DNA of 64,000 bases from Desulforegula conservatrix Mb1Pa (lineage in GTDB: Bacteria > Desulfobacterota > Desulfobacteria > Desulfobacterales > Desulforegulaceae). Below are positions 27,141 through 36,419 of this stretch, one piece after another (the stretch's first letter is position 1; every line of letters begins with the position of its first letter). Location of the stretch: assembly GCF_000426225.1 (NCBI RefSeq), contig NZ_AUEY01000001.1, positions 62,001-126,000 on the forward strand. The letters are read 5' to 3'. The notes under the pieces were generated by a model. It saw nothing but the letters and a program-made list of their open reading frames with translations. It had not been told where the DNA came from and did not search any database. The translations under genes and the position numbers were made by a program.

Positions 27141-28049
27141 TTATTTTGAAAGATCGACCATGGCCTGGACAGACCTTAAAGCCGGTATTCTTATTTCTTC
27201 AGGTACCTTGACCTCTCCGCTCATATTCTCAAGACTCACTAAAATATCTTCAATTTTTATTTTTTTCATCTCAGGACACTCCATCCTCAGAGACGCGGGA
27301 TAAAAAATCTTATCTGGGCATGTTTTTTTTAGGGGATAGAGAAGCCCGACTTCAGTTCCGATTATAAACTCCCTGTTCTTGGAACTGGCCGCATACCTGA
27401 GCATGCCTGAAGTACTTAAAACAGCATCGGCCATGGCAACTATTTCAGGAGGACACTCAGGGTGAGCTATGAACTCTGCCTCTGGATAAGCCTTTTTTAC
27501 GTTTTCCACTTCCTGAACAGTCAGGGCGTTATGAAAAGGGCAATAGCCTTCCCATAAATGGATCTTCTTATTGGTCTTTGAAGCTGCATACATGGCGAGA
27601 TTTCTGTCCGGAGTCATGAGTATCTCAGGGGCAGATATGCTGTTCACAACACTCAGCACATTTGCGGAGGTACAGCATATCGTTGAAATAGCCTTAACAG
27701 CTGCCGAAGAATTGACATAGGTCACGACTGGCAGATCGCCAAGTTCTGCGAGCCTGGTTTTAAGCTTTTCCGGCGTAATCATGTCTGCCATAGGACATCC
27801 TGCGTCCTTAACCGGAAGAAGCACCTTCTTGTCAGGAGATAATATTGACGCAGTTTCAGCCATGAAATGCACTCCGCAAAAAACTATCACATCGGCATCA
27901 GTATCTGCTGCCTTTATGCTGAGTTCAAGGGAGTCGCCGCAAAGATCCGCAATATCCTGGATTTCAGGCGGCTCGTAATTATGGGCCAGAATTATTGCGT
28001 TTCTTTCTTTTTTAAGTACTTTAATACGATCTTTCATTTTGCATCTCAT
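27141..28049 (-). CDS. nadA: Quinolinate synthase (iron-sulfur)
   Basis: About 302 aa. AIILAHNYEPPEIQDIADLCGDS and VDVIVFCGVHFMAETASIL-type motifs identify NadA. The three [4Fe-4S] ligands are in AGCPMADM (about 86), GYCPFHNAL (about 171) and MECPEMKKI (about 259). It condenses iminoaspartate with dihydroxyacetone phosphate to quinolinate in NAD synthesis. nadB and nadC are not adjacent. The start may be the ATG at 28049 or the one 12 nt inside. Confidence 0.95.
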   Translation of the reverse strand: MRCKMKDRIKVLKKERNAIILAHNYEPPEIQDIADLCGDSLELSIKAADTDADVIVFCGVHFMAETASILSPDKKVLLPVKDAGCPMADMITPEKLKTRLAELGDLPVVTYVNSSAAVKAISTICCTSANVLSVVNSISAPEILMTPDRNLAMYAASKTNKKIHLWEGYCPFHNALTVQEVENVKKAYPEAEFIAHPECPPEIVAMADAVLSTSGMLRYAASSKNREFIIGTEVGLLYPLKKTCPDKIFYPASLRMECPEMKKIKIEDILVSLENMSGEVKVPEEIRIPALRSVQAMVDLSK

Positions 28050-28080
28050 CAAAAATCTTTTGCCGGCAACAGGTAAAAAA

Positions 28081-28779
28081 TCAATCCTTTTCCTGACTGC
28101 CTAACTTAAGTTTGTGTACGCCTTCAGGTATTTTAAAATCAAATTCAGCATCGGACGGATTCAGTCCGAATTTGAGATCCTTGAAATTAAGTTCTGTTTT
28201 ATCCTGATACTCATTTTCATATACGATCTTAAGGATATCGAATGACTGGGCAGAAATAACAAGGCCTGCTTTTGTAAGCGCTCCGGTCAGCTCCTTTGGC
28301 ATCAGCTTGAGTTCATGATCGCCATTGGCGTTCTTTCCGGTATAGGTTACATCGAATTTTTTTCTTATCATCTTAACATCTGAGAGAAGACTTCCACCCT
28401 TACCATCTGCGAGGTAGCTTTCTGGCTTTCCAGTCATGACCTGGCTGTCTTCTGGCCTGTAAATCCATAAAGTAACTCCATCCGTTACAATGAGCTGCTT
28501 TTCAGGAGTTTCATATGTCCACTTCATTTTCCCGGGCTTTTTAAAAATAGCGCTTCCGGTCGCTTCTTCGGTCATCTGCATTGCTGCGAGATATGATTTC
28601 TGGGTAAAAACAGCGGAAAAACCGGGGCCGCCATATCGCGCCTCTATCTTCGACAGGATATCATCCACCTGGGACTTTGCCTTTTCAGCAACTTTTTCCG
28701 CAGCTGGTACAGAAACAGCTGAAAAAAGAATAAAGCAGGAAAGAAACATGATCATTGAAGCAGCAATATATTTTTTCAT
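28081..28779 (-). CDS. lolA: Outer-membrane lipoprotein carrier LolA
   Basis: 232 aa. Signal peptide MKKYIAASMIMFLSCFILF...VPAA; mature part has DILSKIEARYGGPGFSAVFTQKSYL, ATGSAIFKKPGKMKWTYETPEKQLIVTDG and LWIYRPEDSQVM, the LolA half-barrel pattern. It shuttles lipoproteins released by LolCDE across the periplasm to the outer membrane. Upstream of nadA with 28 bp between, so likely co-transcribed. Confidence 0.93.
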   Translation of the reverse strand: MKKYIAASMIMFLSCFILFSAVSVPAAEKVAEKAKSQVDDILSKIEARYGGPGFSAVFTQKSYLAAMQMTEEATGSAIFKKPGKMKWTYETPEKQLIVTDGVTLWIYRPEDSQVMTGKPESYLADGKGGSLLSDVKMIRKKFDVTYTGKNANGDHELKLMPKELTGALTKAGLVISAQSFDILKIVYENEYQDKTELNFKDLKFGLNPSDAEFDFKIPEGVHKLKLGSQEKD

Positions 28780-28954
28780 AATTTTAACAGATATTTATTT
28801 TAAATGTTTATGGTTAAAAGAAAACTTACTATCGCAATAAGTATTTTTTGTAAATACTAATAATCATGCGGCATAAGATCTCATTTTCAAGGTCATGATT
28901 AAAGCAAGCACGAGCATTTTATAAATTCTTGAAACAGACCAAGGCACAATAAAA

Positions 28955-29401
28955 TCAAAGAAACTGCCTCATCAGTTTTCTGAGATCGCCCTTTGAAACA
29001 GCACCGACAAGACGCCCATCGGATGCACCTGAATCGAATGCCAAAAAAGTTGGAATGCTTGATATCTTGAATCTGGAAGATGTCATTTTGTTGTCATCAA
29101 CATTAAGCTTGGCAACCCTGACTTTCCCTTTCCATTCTTCGGCAAGCTCCTCCATTACAGGCCCCATCATCTTGCAGGGCCCGCACCATGATGCCCAGCA
29201 ATCAAGAAGAACAGGAAGAGGAGATAAAAGAACTTTGTCCTCAAAAGTCGCATCCGTAACTTTAACTACTTTACCGTCGAATATATTTTCCGTCTTGATT
29301 GGGGTCTTGCATTTTCCGCATTTTGGATTGTCTGAAACGCGTGCCTTGGGAATTTTATTGCGAGCCTTGCATTTCTGACATCTCAGAATAAGTTCGTCCA
29401 T
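28955..29401 (-). CDS. trxC: Thioredoxin 2 with N-terminal zinc ribbon
   Basis: 148 aa, GGGGAAAG before the ATG. An N-terminal zinc ribbon (RCQKC ... KCGKC, two CXXC pairs) precedes a thioredoxin domain with WASWCGPCKMMGP and the cis-Pro loop SIPTFLAF. TrxC-type proteins reduce disulfides in the cytoplasm and respond to oxidative stress. 14 bp after the NtrC-type regulator, so probably one transcript with it. Confidence 0.93.
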   Translation of the reverse strand: MDELILRCQKCKARNKIPKARVSDNPKCGKCKTPIKTENIFDGKVVKVTDATFEDKVLLSPLPVLLDCWASWCGPCKMMGPVMEELAEEWKGKVRVAKLNVDDNKMTSSRFKISSIPTFLAFDSGASDGRLVGAVSKGDLRKLMRQFL

Positions 29402-29415
29402 ATCTTTCCCCTTTT

Positions 29416-30783
29416 TTAGTCAGCTATGCCATATTCTCTGAGTTTTTTATGAAGAGTCTTCCTTGTAATGCCCAACCTGCGAGAAGCTTCACTCTTGTTG
29501 CCGCCTGTCCTTTCAAGCATGCTTGCGATGGCCCTTTTTTCCATTTCGTCAAGGGGCTCGTCAGGACATTCGATTTCGGTGGGTATCCTGTATTGCTGCT
29601 GCTCAGTCGTGAGCCTGATGGAAAAATCATGTTCATCCAGCCATTCTGTCCTTGAAAGAACAACGGCTCTCTCAATCATATTCATAAGCTCTCTTACATT
29701 TCCTGGCCAATCGTACCTGACAAGTGTGTCCATAGCCCTCGGAGTAAAACCTTTTATATTTTTTTTGTTTTTCTCGGCAAAAGAAGCCATAAATCTTGAC
29801 GCAAGAAGAGAAATGTCATCTCTTCTGTCCCTTAGAGGCGGAAGATTAAGGTCGACAACATTAAGACGATAATAGAGATCTTCCCTGAATTCACCATTTT
29901 TTACAGATGTGGCAAGATCCCGATTTGTAGCGGCCACCATCCTTACATCCACAGGAATCACCGAATCTCCGCCAACCCTTGTTATTTCTCTTTCCTGAAG
30001 AACCCTTAAAAGCTTTGCCTGCATTGGAAGCGGCATTTCTCCTATCTCGTCAAGAAAAAGGGTCCCACCGTTTGCCTGGACAAATTTACCTTCCTTTCTT
30101 TTATCAGCGCCCGTAAAAGCGCCCTTTTCATGGCCGAACAGCTCTGACTCAAGGAGGGTATCAGTAATGGCTGCGCAATTGATTTTAATAAGCGGCCCTT
30201 CTTTTCTGGGGCTGTTGAAATGAATGGCTGAAGCTACAAGCTCCTTTCCAGTTCCTGATTCGCCGGAAATAAGAACGGTGGCCTCTGATGGAGCCACCTG
30301 GGCGATTACTTCTGTAAGCCTGACAATGGCAGGACTCTGGCCTATTATGCGCCCCCGGTCAAACTGATCCATTAGACTGGCCCTAAGTCTTTTATTTTCC
30401 TCAATCAGACCGGAATGCTCAAGCGCCCTCTTCAAAGTCAACTTGAGCTTTTCAAAATCCAGGGGTTTTATCAGGTAATCCCAGGCTCCGCTTTTCAAAG
30501 CCTCAACAGCGGTCTCCACAGAAGAATATGCCGTCATGATTATTACCGGAATTACAGGATTAAAGGCCTTTATATAAGGAAGAGCTTCGAGGCCTGACAT
30601 TCTGACCATTTTTATATCCATCAGAATAATGTCAAAAGCTTCATCTTTTACGGCTTTTATGGCTGTTTCGCCATCATCAGCCTCCCTGATATCATATCCC
30701 CATTCACGAATAAGGGTTTTAAGCATTGTTCTGTGTGCAGTATCATCGTCAACAATAAGAATAGTACGTGGTTTCTGTATCAT
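29416..30783 (-). CDS. NtrC/ZraR-family RpoN-dependent response regulator
   Basis: 455 aa. Receiver 1-120 with Asp56 (IILMDIKMVRMSG); AAA+ domain with Walker A GESGTGKE, the RpoN-contact loop GAFTGA, Walker B GTLFLDEIGEMP and arginine finger region FREDLYYRLNV; Fis-type helix-turn-helix at the C-terminus (GGNKSEASRRLGITRKTLHKKL). All key residues are intact, unlike the second AAA+ regulator at 33514. It pairs with the kinase immediately upstream. Confidence 0.95.
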   Translation of the reverse strand: MIQKPRTILIVDDDTAHRTMLKTLIREWGYDIREADDGETAIKAVKDEAFDIILMDIKMVRMSGLEALPYIKAFNPVIPVIIMTAYSSVETAVEALKSGAWDYLIKPLDFEKLKLTLKRALEHSGLIEENKRLRASLMDQFDRGRIIGQSPAIVRLTEVIAQVAPSEATVLISGESGTGKELVASAIHFNSPRKEGPLIKINCAAITDTLLESELFGHEKGAFTGADKRKEGKFVQANGGTLFLDEIGEMPLPMQAKLLRVLQEREITRVGGDSVIPVDVRMVAATNRDLATSVKNGEFREDLYYRLNVVDLNLPPLRDRRDDISLLASRFMASFAEKNKKNIKGFTPRAMDTLVRYDWPGNVRELMNMIERAVVLSRTEWLDEHDFSIRLTTEQQQYRIPTEIECPDEPLDEMEKRAIASMLERTGGNKSEASRRLGITRKTLHKKLREYGIAD

Positions 30784-30871
30784 AATAAATTCCAGCGAAA
30801 CCGGCTAAAAACTTAAAACAAATACCGGATTCATTCTACCCTGCTCCTCTAAATTTTTAATTAATATCATA

Positions 30872-32605
30872 TCAGCAAGATGGCTGAGGCAAGATAATAG
30901 AGACCTCTGTTCCGTATCCCGGAGAACTTGAAATCTTGATCTCTCCGCCGTGGGATTCCACAATGCTGTTGGTTATCGCAAGACCAAGACCCGTGCCCGT
31001 GGATTTTGTGGTGAAATAAGGGTCAAAAATCTGTCCGAGATCTTCGTCCTTGATGCCGCAGCCATTGTCTGTAATTGTTATTACAAGCCTTGATTCATCC
31101 CTCGAGGCCTTAATGGACAAAACGCCACTCTCGCCCATGGCTTCCACACTGTTAAGATAAAGATTAAGAAGCACCTGGCGCATCATATCTGAATCAAGGC
31201 AGGCTGTTTCAGGAAAAGATTCATGATCAACGACAATTTCGATTGATTTTGCCTTTGGCTGCCCCTCAAGTATGAAAATAGTTTCTGAGATAAAATTCTT
31301 CAGATCTGTCTCCCTTGGGGCGGGCTTTGCAGGCCTGGCAAATTCAAGGAGCTGGCTAACAACCCTGTTAAGTCTGTCTGTTTCCTGAATCATAATGGAA
31401 GCGATTTCCTGATCTTCAGGTCTTTCCTTGTATCTTTCCTTGAAATAGGTTGCAAAGCCCTTGATTGAACTAAGCGGATTTCTAATTTCATGGGCAACTC
31501 CGGCTGCCAGCTTGCCTACGGTAGCAAGTTTTTGTGAACGCACAACCTCATTCTGGAGATGCCGTAGTTCTGTCATGTCCTTGATAAGGATTATATGACC
31601 TGATATTTCACCTGAGTTATTGTACAAAGGAGCCGCGCTCACATCCAGAAACATTGAAACGCCGCCGACTTTGCATTCAAGAAGAGTAGCAGGATGAACC
31701 TTTTCATTGTTTTCTATATTATCTATAAAAGCAGAAATTTCTTCGGGCAACAGGGCAGACCGATGCTCCGGAAGAAGAGAATTTTCAATGTTAAGGATTG
31801 ATCCCGCAGATGGGTTCATTGCTGTCACCATGCCTGAAACATCTATAGTAAGAAGACCTACAGGCATATTTTCTACAAGATTTTCCGAAAAAGCCTTTAT
31901 TTTTGTAAGCGAGGCTTTTGTCTGACGATTGTTGTAAATCATGAACATAAGAAGAACGCCGGAAATGCCTATCAACAGAAGAACCCCGCCTGTAAAAAGC
32001 AGTTGGCGTTCATCTGACAAACGCGCAGTTTCGACATCTGTCATATCAAGTCCGACAAAAATATTAAGTTCAGGAGGAGTTATTTTTGCCTTTATTGTCT
32101 GGCCTGTGCCAAACAGAGAATTAATTATGATCTGCTGATTACCTTCCTGACCTCCGGGGAGGAATTTTTTATAAACCGTGAATATTTTTTTGCCTTCCGG
32201 GGTTTGATTAATCTGCCATTTAGCATCAAGTGACTTTTCCCAGGGAGGAAATCCTTCCCCAAGCTTTTTGCCGACATAGGCAGGATTATTATGCGCAACT
32301 ATCGTGCTGCTCTCGTCTGCAACCAGGATATAAAGAATATCCCTTTGCTTGGCAGTTTCAGTAATGAGATTCTGGAGATGGGTTTTCCCCCACTGTCTCA
32401 AAATCATTCCGGTTTTTGTACCGGCCTCAAAAGACCTGATCAGTGCGGTCCCCTTTTCAAAAAGAAGTCTTCCCGTGCTTGAAGTCTGAATTTTGATATG
32501 CTGGTAGGTAAGGCCGGCAAAAAGAGGAAAAAGAAGAATTATTACGCTTGGTATTGCCCAGGGTGGAACAGGCAAAGTTCTGGCTTTTTTTTTTCTAATA
32601 TTCAT
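30872..32605 (-). CDS. ZraS-like membrane sensor histidine kinase
   Basis: 577 aa. Membrane helices at about 16-35 and 203-223 enclose a periplasmic sensor of about 165 residues ([23 protein letters not shown]). Then a PAS domain (240-345), HisKA with His372 ([18 protein letters not shown]) and HATPase_c with DNGCGI and [18 protein letters not shown]. Order kinase-regulator on the minus strand, 88 bp apart, gives a complete two-component system of the ZraSR/HydHG type. Periplasmic ligand unknown. Confidence 0.93.
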   Translation of the reverse strand: MNIRKKKARTLPVPPWAIPSVIILLFPLFAGLTYQHIKIQTSSTGRLLFEKGTALIRSFEAGTKTGMILRQWGKTHLQNLITETAKQRDILYILVADESSTIVAHNNPAYVGKKLGEGFPPWEKSLDAKWQINQTPEGKKIFTVYKKFLPGGQEGNQQIIINSLFGTGQTIKAKITPPELNIFVGLDMTDVETARLSDERQLLFTGGVLLLIGISGVLLMFMIYNNRQTKASLTKIKAFSENLVENMPVGLLTIDVSGMVTAMNPSAGSILNIENSLLPEHRSALLPEEISAFIDNIENNEKVHPATLLECKVGGVSMFLDVSAAPLYNNSGEISGHIILIKDMTELRHLQNEVVRSQKLATVGKLAAGVAHEIRNPLSSIKGFATYFKERYKERPEDQEIASIMIQETDRLNRVVSQLLEFARPAKPAPRETDLKNFISETIFILEGQPKAKSIEIVVDHESFPETACLDSDMMRQVLLNLYLNSVEAMGESGVLSIKASRDESRLVITITDNGCGIKDEDLGQIFDPYFTTKSTGTGLGLAITNSIVESHGGEIKISSSPGYGTEVSIILPQPSC

Positions 32606-33033
32606 ATTTTTTGACTTGCAAATTTAATGCCCTGCAAATTTAATATCCAAAGACAGTTCTATCTGTTCAGGATCGGATTGAACAGCACGGACAAATAAGA
32701 AACAAGGCAAAGAGCTCAAATAGAAGTTTAGTAAAACTGATACTTCAATGTTCGAAATATAATTTTTTCTATCATCTAAATCTAATCATATCCTGAACTT
32801 GCTCATACGTATTTGTTAGTCATTATCACAACTATTTCATTGTGCATACTTTTTCCACACTACAAGCACCATACAAGTGCAAATGTATATTTTTTATACA
32901 CCACACACCTGCAAATCCTGCATTCATAAATGCATATTAAAAACAAAACACCCTAAATACAGTATATTACAAACCAAGCTTTAATACAAATCACATACGG
33001 CATATAGTTTGCATTAATAGTATATCAGAAATG

Positions 33034-33095
33034 ATCTCCTTCATTTTCTCCTCTTCCTTTTTTGTGGCGGGGGGCACGGGCTCCCCGCATTGTTT
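33034..33095 (+). ncRNA. Candidate small RNA, module A
   Basis: A CU-rich stretch (ATCTCCTTCATTTTCTCC, then TCTTCC, 33034-33063) resembling an anti-Shine-Dalgarno seed is followed by the hairpin GCGGGG-N10-CCCCGC (33067-33088) and ATTGTTTTAATT. Layout matches a bacterial sRNA 3' part with terminator. No defined promoter. Confidence 0.4.
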
Positions 33096-33136
33096 TAATT
33101 AGGCTTTAACCGAAAAGGTTTTGCATATATAGGTGT

Positions 33137-33190
33137 CATCCCCTCTCTTCCTTGTTTTGCGGGCAGAAAAATTCTGCCCGCATTTTTTTT
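33137..33190 (+). ncRNA. Candidate small RNA, module B, with strong terminator
   Basis: A second CU-rich stretch (TCATCCCCTCTCTTCCTTG, 33137-33155) is followed by GCGGGCAGAA-AAA-TTCTGCCCGC (33159-33181) and eight T (33183-33190). The 10-bp perfect stem plus T-tract is a textbook terminator with no gene in front, repeating the design of module A 100 bp upstream. Confidence 0.5.
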
Positions 33191-33513
33191 GCTCTGACTG
33201 ATTTATTCTCGGTTTTAAGGATAGCTGAAGCAGCTTCCTAAATCAGGCGTGCAGATAGATCAGGGCTTACAATATACTTTTGATCGGCATGGTAGCTCAA
33301 CAACCATAATCAGTTTTAATAGCTCTACAGATACTGGGTATTTTTTATACGCCATTCAAAACGAATCAAACTGGTGCATCCTTCCGAACAAATAAATATT
33401 TCTGATTGCAAAAACACCCAATTGCCGCATATATCAAGGCCATCGTTTTAAAACGTTTCAGAATAGTTTATATTGTGCTATCGATAAAGAATCTAACAAG
33501 ACTAATAAATACC

Positions 33514-34926
33514 ATGAATTCTTCATTAATACTTCAACTTCTTCAAAAGCATGATTTTTTTCAAGATTTCATCGATGAACTGCCAATTGGCATAGCCATC
33601 ATTGATATTAATCTTCGCGTAATAACACTCAACAGGGCAATGACAGCGCTGACAGGCTATTCAGAGTCTATGGCTAAAAATGTTCTGTGCCGAGATATCG
33701 TAAGAGCAAGGGCATGCATTGAAAAATGTCCGGCAGCCAATCAGCTTATCAACCCTGGATCAATTTCCTGTGAAACAGATATAATAAATACTGAAAGACA
33801 AAAAATACCAATTAGGCTGACTACGGCTTCAATAAGAGGGGAAACAGGAGAAATTGTCGGGTTCATTGAAGCCGCTGAAGACCTCAGACAAATAAAGAAT
33901 CTTGAGGTATCGAAGCACTCTGCTTATAATTTTTCCATGATTATAGGCAAAAGCAAGGAAATGGAAAAAATTTTCAACACACTCCCTGTTCTCGCCCTGA
34001 GCGACACATCAATTCTTATCACCGGTGAGACAGGAACCGGCAAGGATTTAATCGCAGAGGCCGTTCACATCGCTTCGCCCAGATCCAACGGGCCTTTTAT
34101 AAAAATAAGCTGTGGCGCCCTTCCTGAATCGATTCTTGAATCTGAGCTGTTTGGTCACCAACGAGGCGCCTTTCCTGGTGCAATAGATAACAAGCCTGGG
34201 AAATTCAGACTGGCTCACAATGGCACTCTTTTTCTCACCGAAATTGGAGACCTGCCCGTCAATCAACAGGCCAAGCTGCTTGCTTTTCTCGATGGAAACC
34301 TGATTTATCCATTGGGCAGCCTAAACGCTTTTACAGCAAATGTTAGGATTATTGCTGCGACCAACAGGAATCTTGAAGAAATGGCAAGACAGGGGCTTTT
34401 CAGAAAGGACCTTTTGTACAGACTTAATGTAGCAAGGCTCGATCTCCCATCACTTAAAGACAGGATGGGTGATATCAGAATACTCCTGGAACATTTCAGA
34501 CAGAACTTCAATGCAGAGGCAAAAAAAAGTATCAGGGCATTTTCAAAATCTGCATTGAATTTTCTATTGTCCCATTCATACCCCGGCAATATTCGCGAGC
34601 TTAGAAACATCACTGAATATGCAGTCAATATATGCCAAGGATCAGAAATTGAAATTGACCATCTGCCTACCTACCTTACTGAACACAAGGATTCTTTTTG
34701 CGGAACCGGGGATAATACTGATTCCCCCCCCCTTTCTATCGAAAGCACAGTAACTCTCATCGATCAAAATGCAAGCTCCCTCGATTCATGGAAAATTACA
34801 GAAAAAAGAATGATCCTTGATACCCTTGTAAAGACAGGTGGCAGAAAATCAAAGGCGGCTGACATTTTAGGGTGGTCTAGATCAACTCTCTGGAGAAAAA
34901 TGCGAGAGCACAATATTGAGGACTAA
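33514..34926 (+). CDS. PAS-AAA+-Fis regulator with substituted RpoN loop and Walker B (degenerate enhancer-binding protein)
   Basis: About 470 aa from ATG 33514; the frame opens at 33406 but the extra 36 residues look non-coding. PAS at about 20-120 with a Cys group (CRDIVRARACIEKC); AAA+ at 143-375; Fis-type helix-turn-helix at 430-468 (GGRKSKAADILGWSRSTLWRKM). Walker A GETGTGKD (171-178) and the arginine-finger segment FRKDLLYRLNV are intact. The normally invariant GAFTGA loop reads GAFPGA (218-223) and Walker B reads GTLFLTEIG, with Thr242 where Asp is required. Both changes are clear in the DNA (CCT, ACC). It may bind DNA and sense without activating RpoN in the usual way. Neighbours are a NifX-like protein and ahbB. 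Confidence 0.88.
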   Translation: MNSSLILQLLQKHDFFQDFIDELPIGIAIIDINLRVITLNRAMTALTGYSESMAKNVLCRDIVRARACIEKCPAANQLINPGSISCETDIINTERQKIPIRLTTASIRGETGEIVGFIEAAEDLRQIKNLEVSKHSAYNFSMIIGKSKEMEKIFNTLPVLALSDTSILITGETGTGKDLIAEAVHIASPRSNGPFIKISCGALPESILESELFGHQRGAFPGAIDNKPGKFRLAHNGTLFLTEIGDLPVNQQAKLLAFLDGNLIYPLGSLNAFTANVRIIAATNRNLEEMARQGLFRKDLLYRLNVARLDLPSLKDRMGDIRILLEHFRQNFNAEAKKSIRAFSKSALNFLLSHSYPGNIRELRNITEYAVNICQGSEIEIDHLPTYLTEHKDSFCGTGDNTDSPPLSIESTVTLIDQNASSLDSWKITEKRMILDTLVKTGGRKSKAADILGWSRSTLWRKMREHNIED

Positions 34927-34944
34927 TAACGAGAAATCCATCAT

Positions 34945-35286
34945 ATGCTTCAAAAAATACTAATCCCGATAACAGGTAATGACATAGCTCCGAGATTTGA
35001 TCTTGCGACTGAAATCCAAATAATAACTTTATCCAACAATATTGTTGAGGAAAGCAAGACAATTGTACTGCCGGCTGCATCTGCTGAAAAGCTTTGCCAT
35101 CTGATAATTACAGAAAACACAAAAGTAGTTATTTGTGGAGGTATAGAAGATGAATATCATCAGTATTTGTCGTGGAAAAGAATACAGATTATTGATTCAG
35201 TAATTGGTAAATGGGAGTTGGCGATTGAATACCTGGTGAAAGGGAAGCTTTTGACTGGCGTTATTTTACCTGAAGCCACTATTTAA
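34945..35286 (+). CDS. NifX/NifB-C-domain-like protein
   Basis: 113 aa, 18 bp after the AAA+ regulator. MLQKILIPITGNDIAPRFDLATEIQIITL and VVICGGIEDEYHQYLSWKRIQIIDSVIGKWELAIEYLVKGKL match the dinitrogenase iron-molybdenum cofactor-binding (RNase H-like) domain of NifX, NafY and NifB C-termini. No nif genes are near, so nitrogenase cofactor handling is unlikely; small orphan members of this family are widespread in anaerobes with unknown roles. Probably one operon with the regulator. Confidence 0.75.
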   Translation: MLQKILIPITGNDIAPRFDLATEIQIITLSNNIVEESKTIVLPAASAEKLCHLIITENTKVVICGGIEDEYHQYLSWKRIQIIDSVIGKWELAIEYLVKGKLLTGVILPEATI

Positions 35287-35417
35287 TCATAGACTAATAA
35301 CTTAAATCCTCCATAGCTGGCATAATAATCTGTATATTGGTCTATCACTTGATAAAAACATCGATAATGCTATAAAGATTTACCAAGTTATTTATAAAAT
35401 TAGTCAAGGACTTAAAC

Positions 35418-35915
35418 ATGATTATTTCATATATTGAGAAGAGAGTTATTGCCGCCATTCAGGGGGATATCCCCATCTGCGAAAAACCTTATGAAAGACT
35501 GTCTAACGACATAGGTATAAGTGAAAAAGAATTTATTGAGGTTCTATCTAAACTCACTGAGAAAGGTCTTATCAGAAGATTTGGGGCTACACTCAGACAC
35601 CAGAAATCAGGATTTTCCTCAAACGCAATGGTTGCCTGGAAAACCGAGGAAATACAAGTTGCGGACATTGGAAAAAAAATGGCGGCCTTTTCAGAGGTGA
35701 GTCATTGCTATAGAAGATCACCTGAGCACGATTGGAAATATAACCTATATACCATGGTGCACGAAGCAAACAAAAATAAATGCCTTGATAAAGTGGCTCA
35801 AATATCAAAAGCAACAGGAGTTACAGATTATGAAATATTATTCAGCGTCCGTGAACTCAAAAAAACCTCAATGACTTATTTTAGCAATGCACATCTTGAG
35901 GACGAGGATGACTAA
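35418..35915 (+). CDS. ahbB: Sirohaem decarboxylase subunit (AhbB-like)
   Basis: 165 aa, AAGGA before the ATG. An Lrp/AsnC-like N-terminal wing (YERLSNDIGISEKEFIEVLSKLTEKGLIRRFGATLRHQKSGF) and the C-terminal half VSHCYRRSPEHDWKYNLYTMVHEA are diagnostic of AhbA/AhbB. These decarboxylate sirohaem to didecarboxysirohaem in the alternative haem route of sulfate reducers and methanogens. The RRFGA-LRH motif favours AhbB over a transcription factor. The partner AhbA and the radical-SAM AhbC/AhbD are not in the window, and the usual ahbAB pairing is absent. Confidence 0.85.
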   Translation: MIISYIEKRVIAAIQGDIPICEKPYERLSNDIGISEKEFIEVLSKLTEKGLIRRFGATLRHQKSGFSSNAMVAWKTEEIQVADIGKKMAAFSEVSHCYRRSPEHDWKYNLYTMVHEANKNKCLDKVAQISKATGVTDYEILFSVRELKKTSMTYFSNAHLEDEDD

Positions 35916-35962
35916 AAAAGTTCAGATTTTTTTTGGAGAGTACGAGGTATATTAAATTAAAA

Positions 35963-35996
35963 AGAGCCGTTTATCCACAATAGATATAACGGCTCT
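35963..35996. terminator. Bidirectional terminator between ahbB and rplQ
   Basis: AGAGCCGTTA (35963-35972) pairs with TAACGGCTCT (35987-35996), flanked by A-rich and T-rich runs. It lies between convergent ahbB (plus) and the end of the ribosomal superoperon (minus). Confidence 0.8.
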
Positions 35997-36014
35997 AATT
36001 ATTTTAAAAGGGAA

Positions 36015-36413
36015 CTATGCTTCTGGGGATGTCGAAGTCACATCAGATGAAGCCACAGGTGGATCGACAAGCTCAATAAGTGCTATCTGAGCTGCGTCAC
36101 CGGGTCTGAATCCCATTTTGACAACTCGTGTATAACCGCCCTGTCTTCCAGAAAATCTTTCAGTTGCTTCAGCAAAAAGCTTATGAACAACATCCTTTTC
36201 ACGGATGACTGCAAGAGCCTGACGTCTGGCATGAAGATCACCTCTCTTTGCGAGGGTTATCATCTTGTCTGCCCATCTGCGAAGCTCTTTTGCTTTTACA
36301 TCAGTGGTCTTAATACGATCATGCTTGAACAGCGAAGTCACCATATTACGAAACATTGCATCGCGATGACTTGATGTTCTGCCTAATTTTAATCCGGCTT
36401 TTCTATGTCGCAT
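36015..36413 (-). CDS. rplQ: Ribosomal protein bL17
   Basis: 132 aa, [64 protein letters not shown]. Standard core length plus a short acidic tail ([17 protein letters not shown]). It is the last gene of the superoperon, 6 bp after rpoA, and is followed by the bidirectional terminator. Confidence 0.97.
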   Translation of the reverse strand: MRHRKAGLKLGRTSSHRDAMFRNMVTSLFKHDRIKTTDVKAKELRRWADKMITLAKRGDLHARRQALAVIREKDVVHKLFAEATERFSGRQGGYTRVVKMGFRPGDAAQIALIELVDPPVASSDVTSTSPEA

Positions 36414-36419
36414 GGAATA

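Larger units (their letters stand above)
32606..33513. other. 908-bp intergenic region with sRNA-like modules
   Basis: AT-rich between the kinase start and the AAA+ regulator start, apart from two GC-rich hairpin modules at 33034-33092 and 33137-33190. Upstream of these (32640-33000) I see only a short TGTATA-TTTTTT-TATACA dyad and no gene. I searched for a -24/-12 RpoN promoter (TGGCAC-N5-TTGC) on both strands and found none. Confidence 0.55.

Noticed and set aside
32640-33000. RpoN (-24/-12) promoter for the two-component genes or AAA+ regulator
   Set aside because: No GG-N10-GC match with the right flanks on either strand.
34945-35286. Nitrogenase-associated NifX
   Set aside because: The fold fits, but no nif genes lie nearby, so the function name is not justified.
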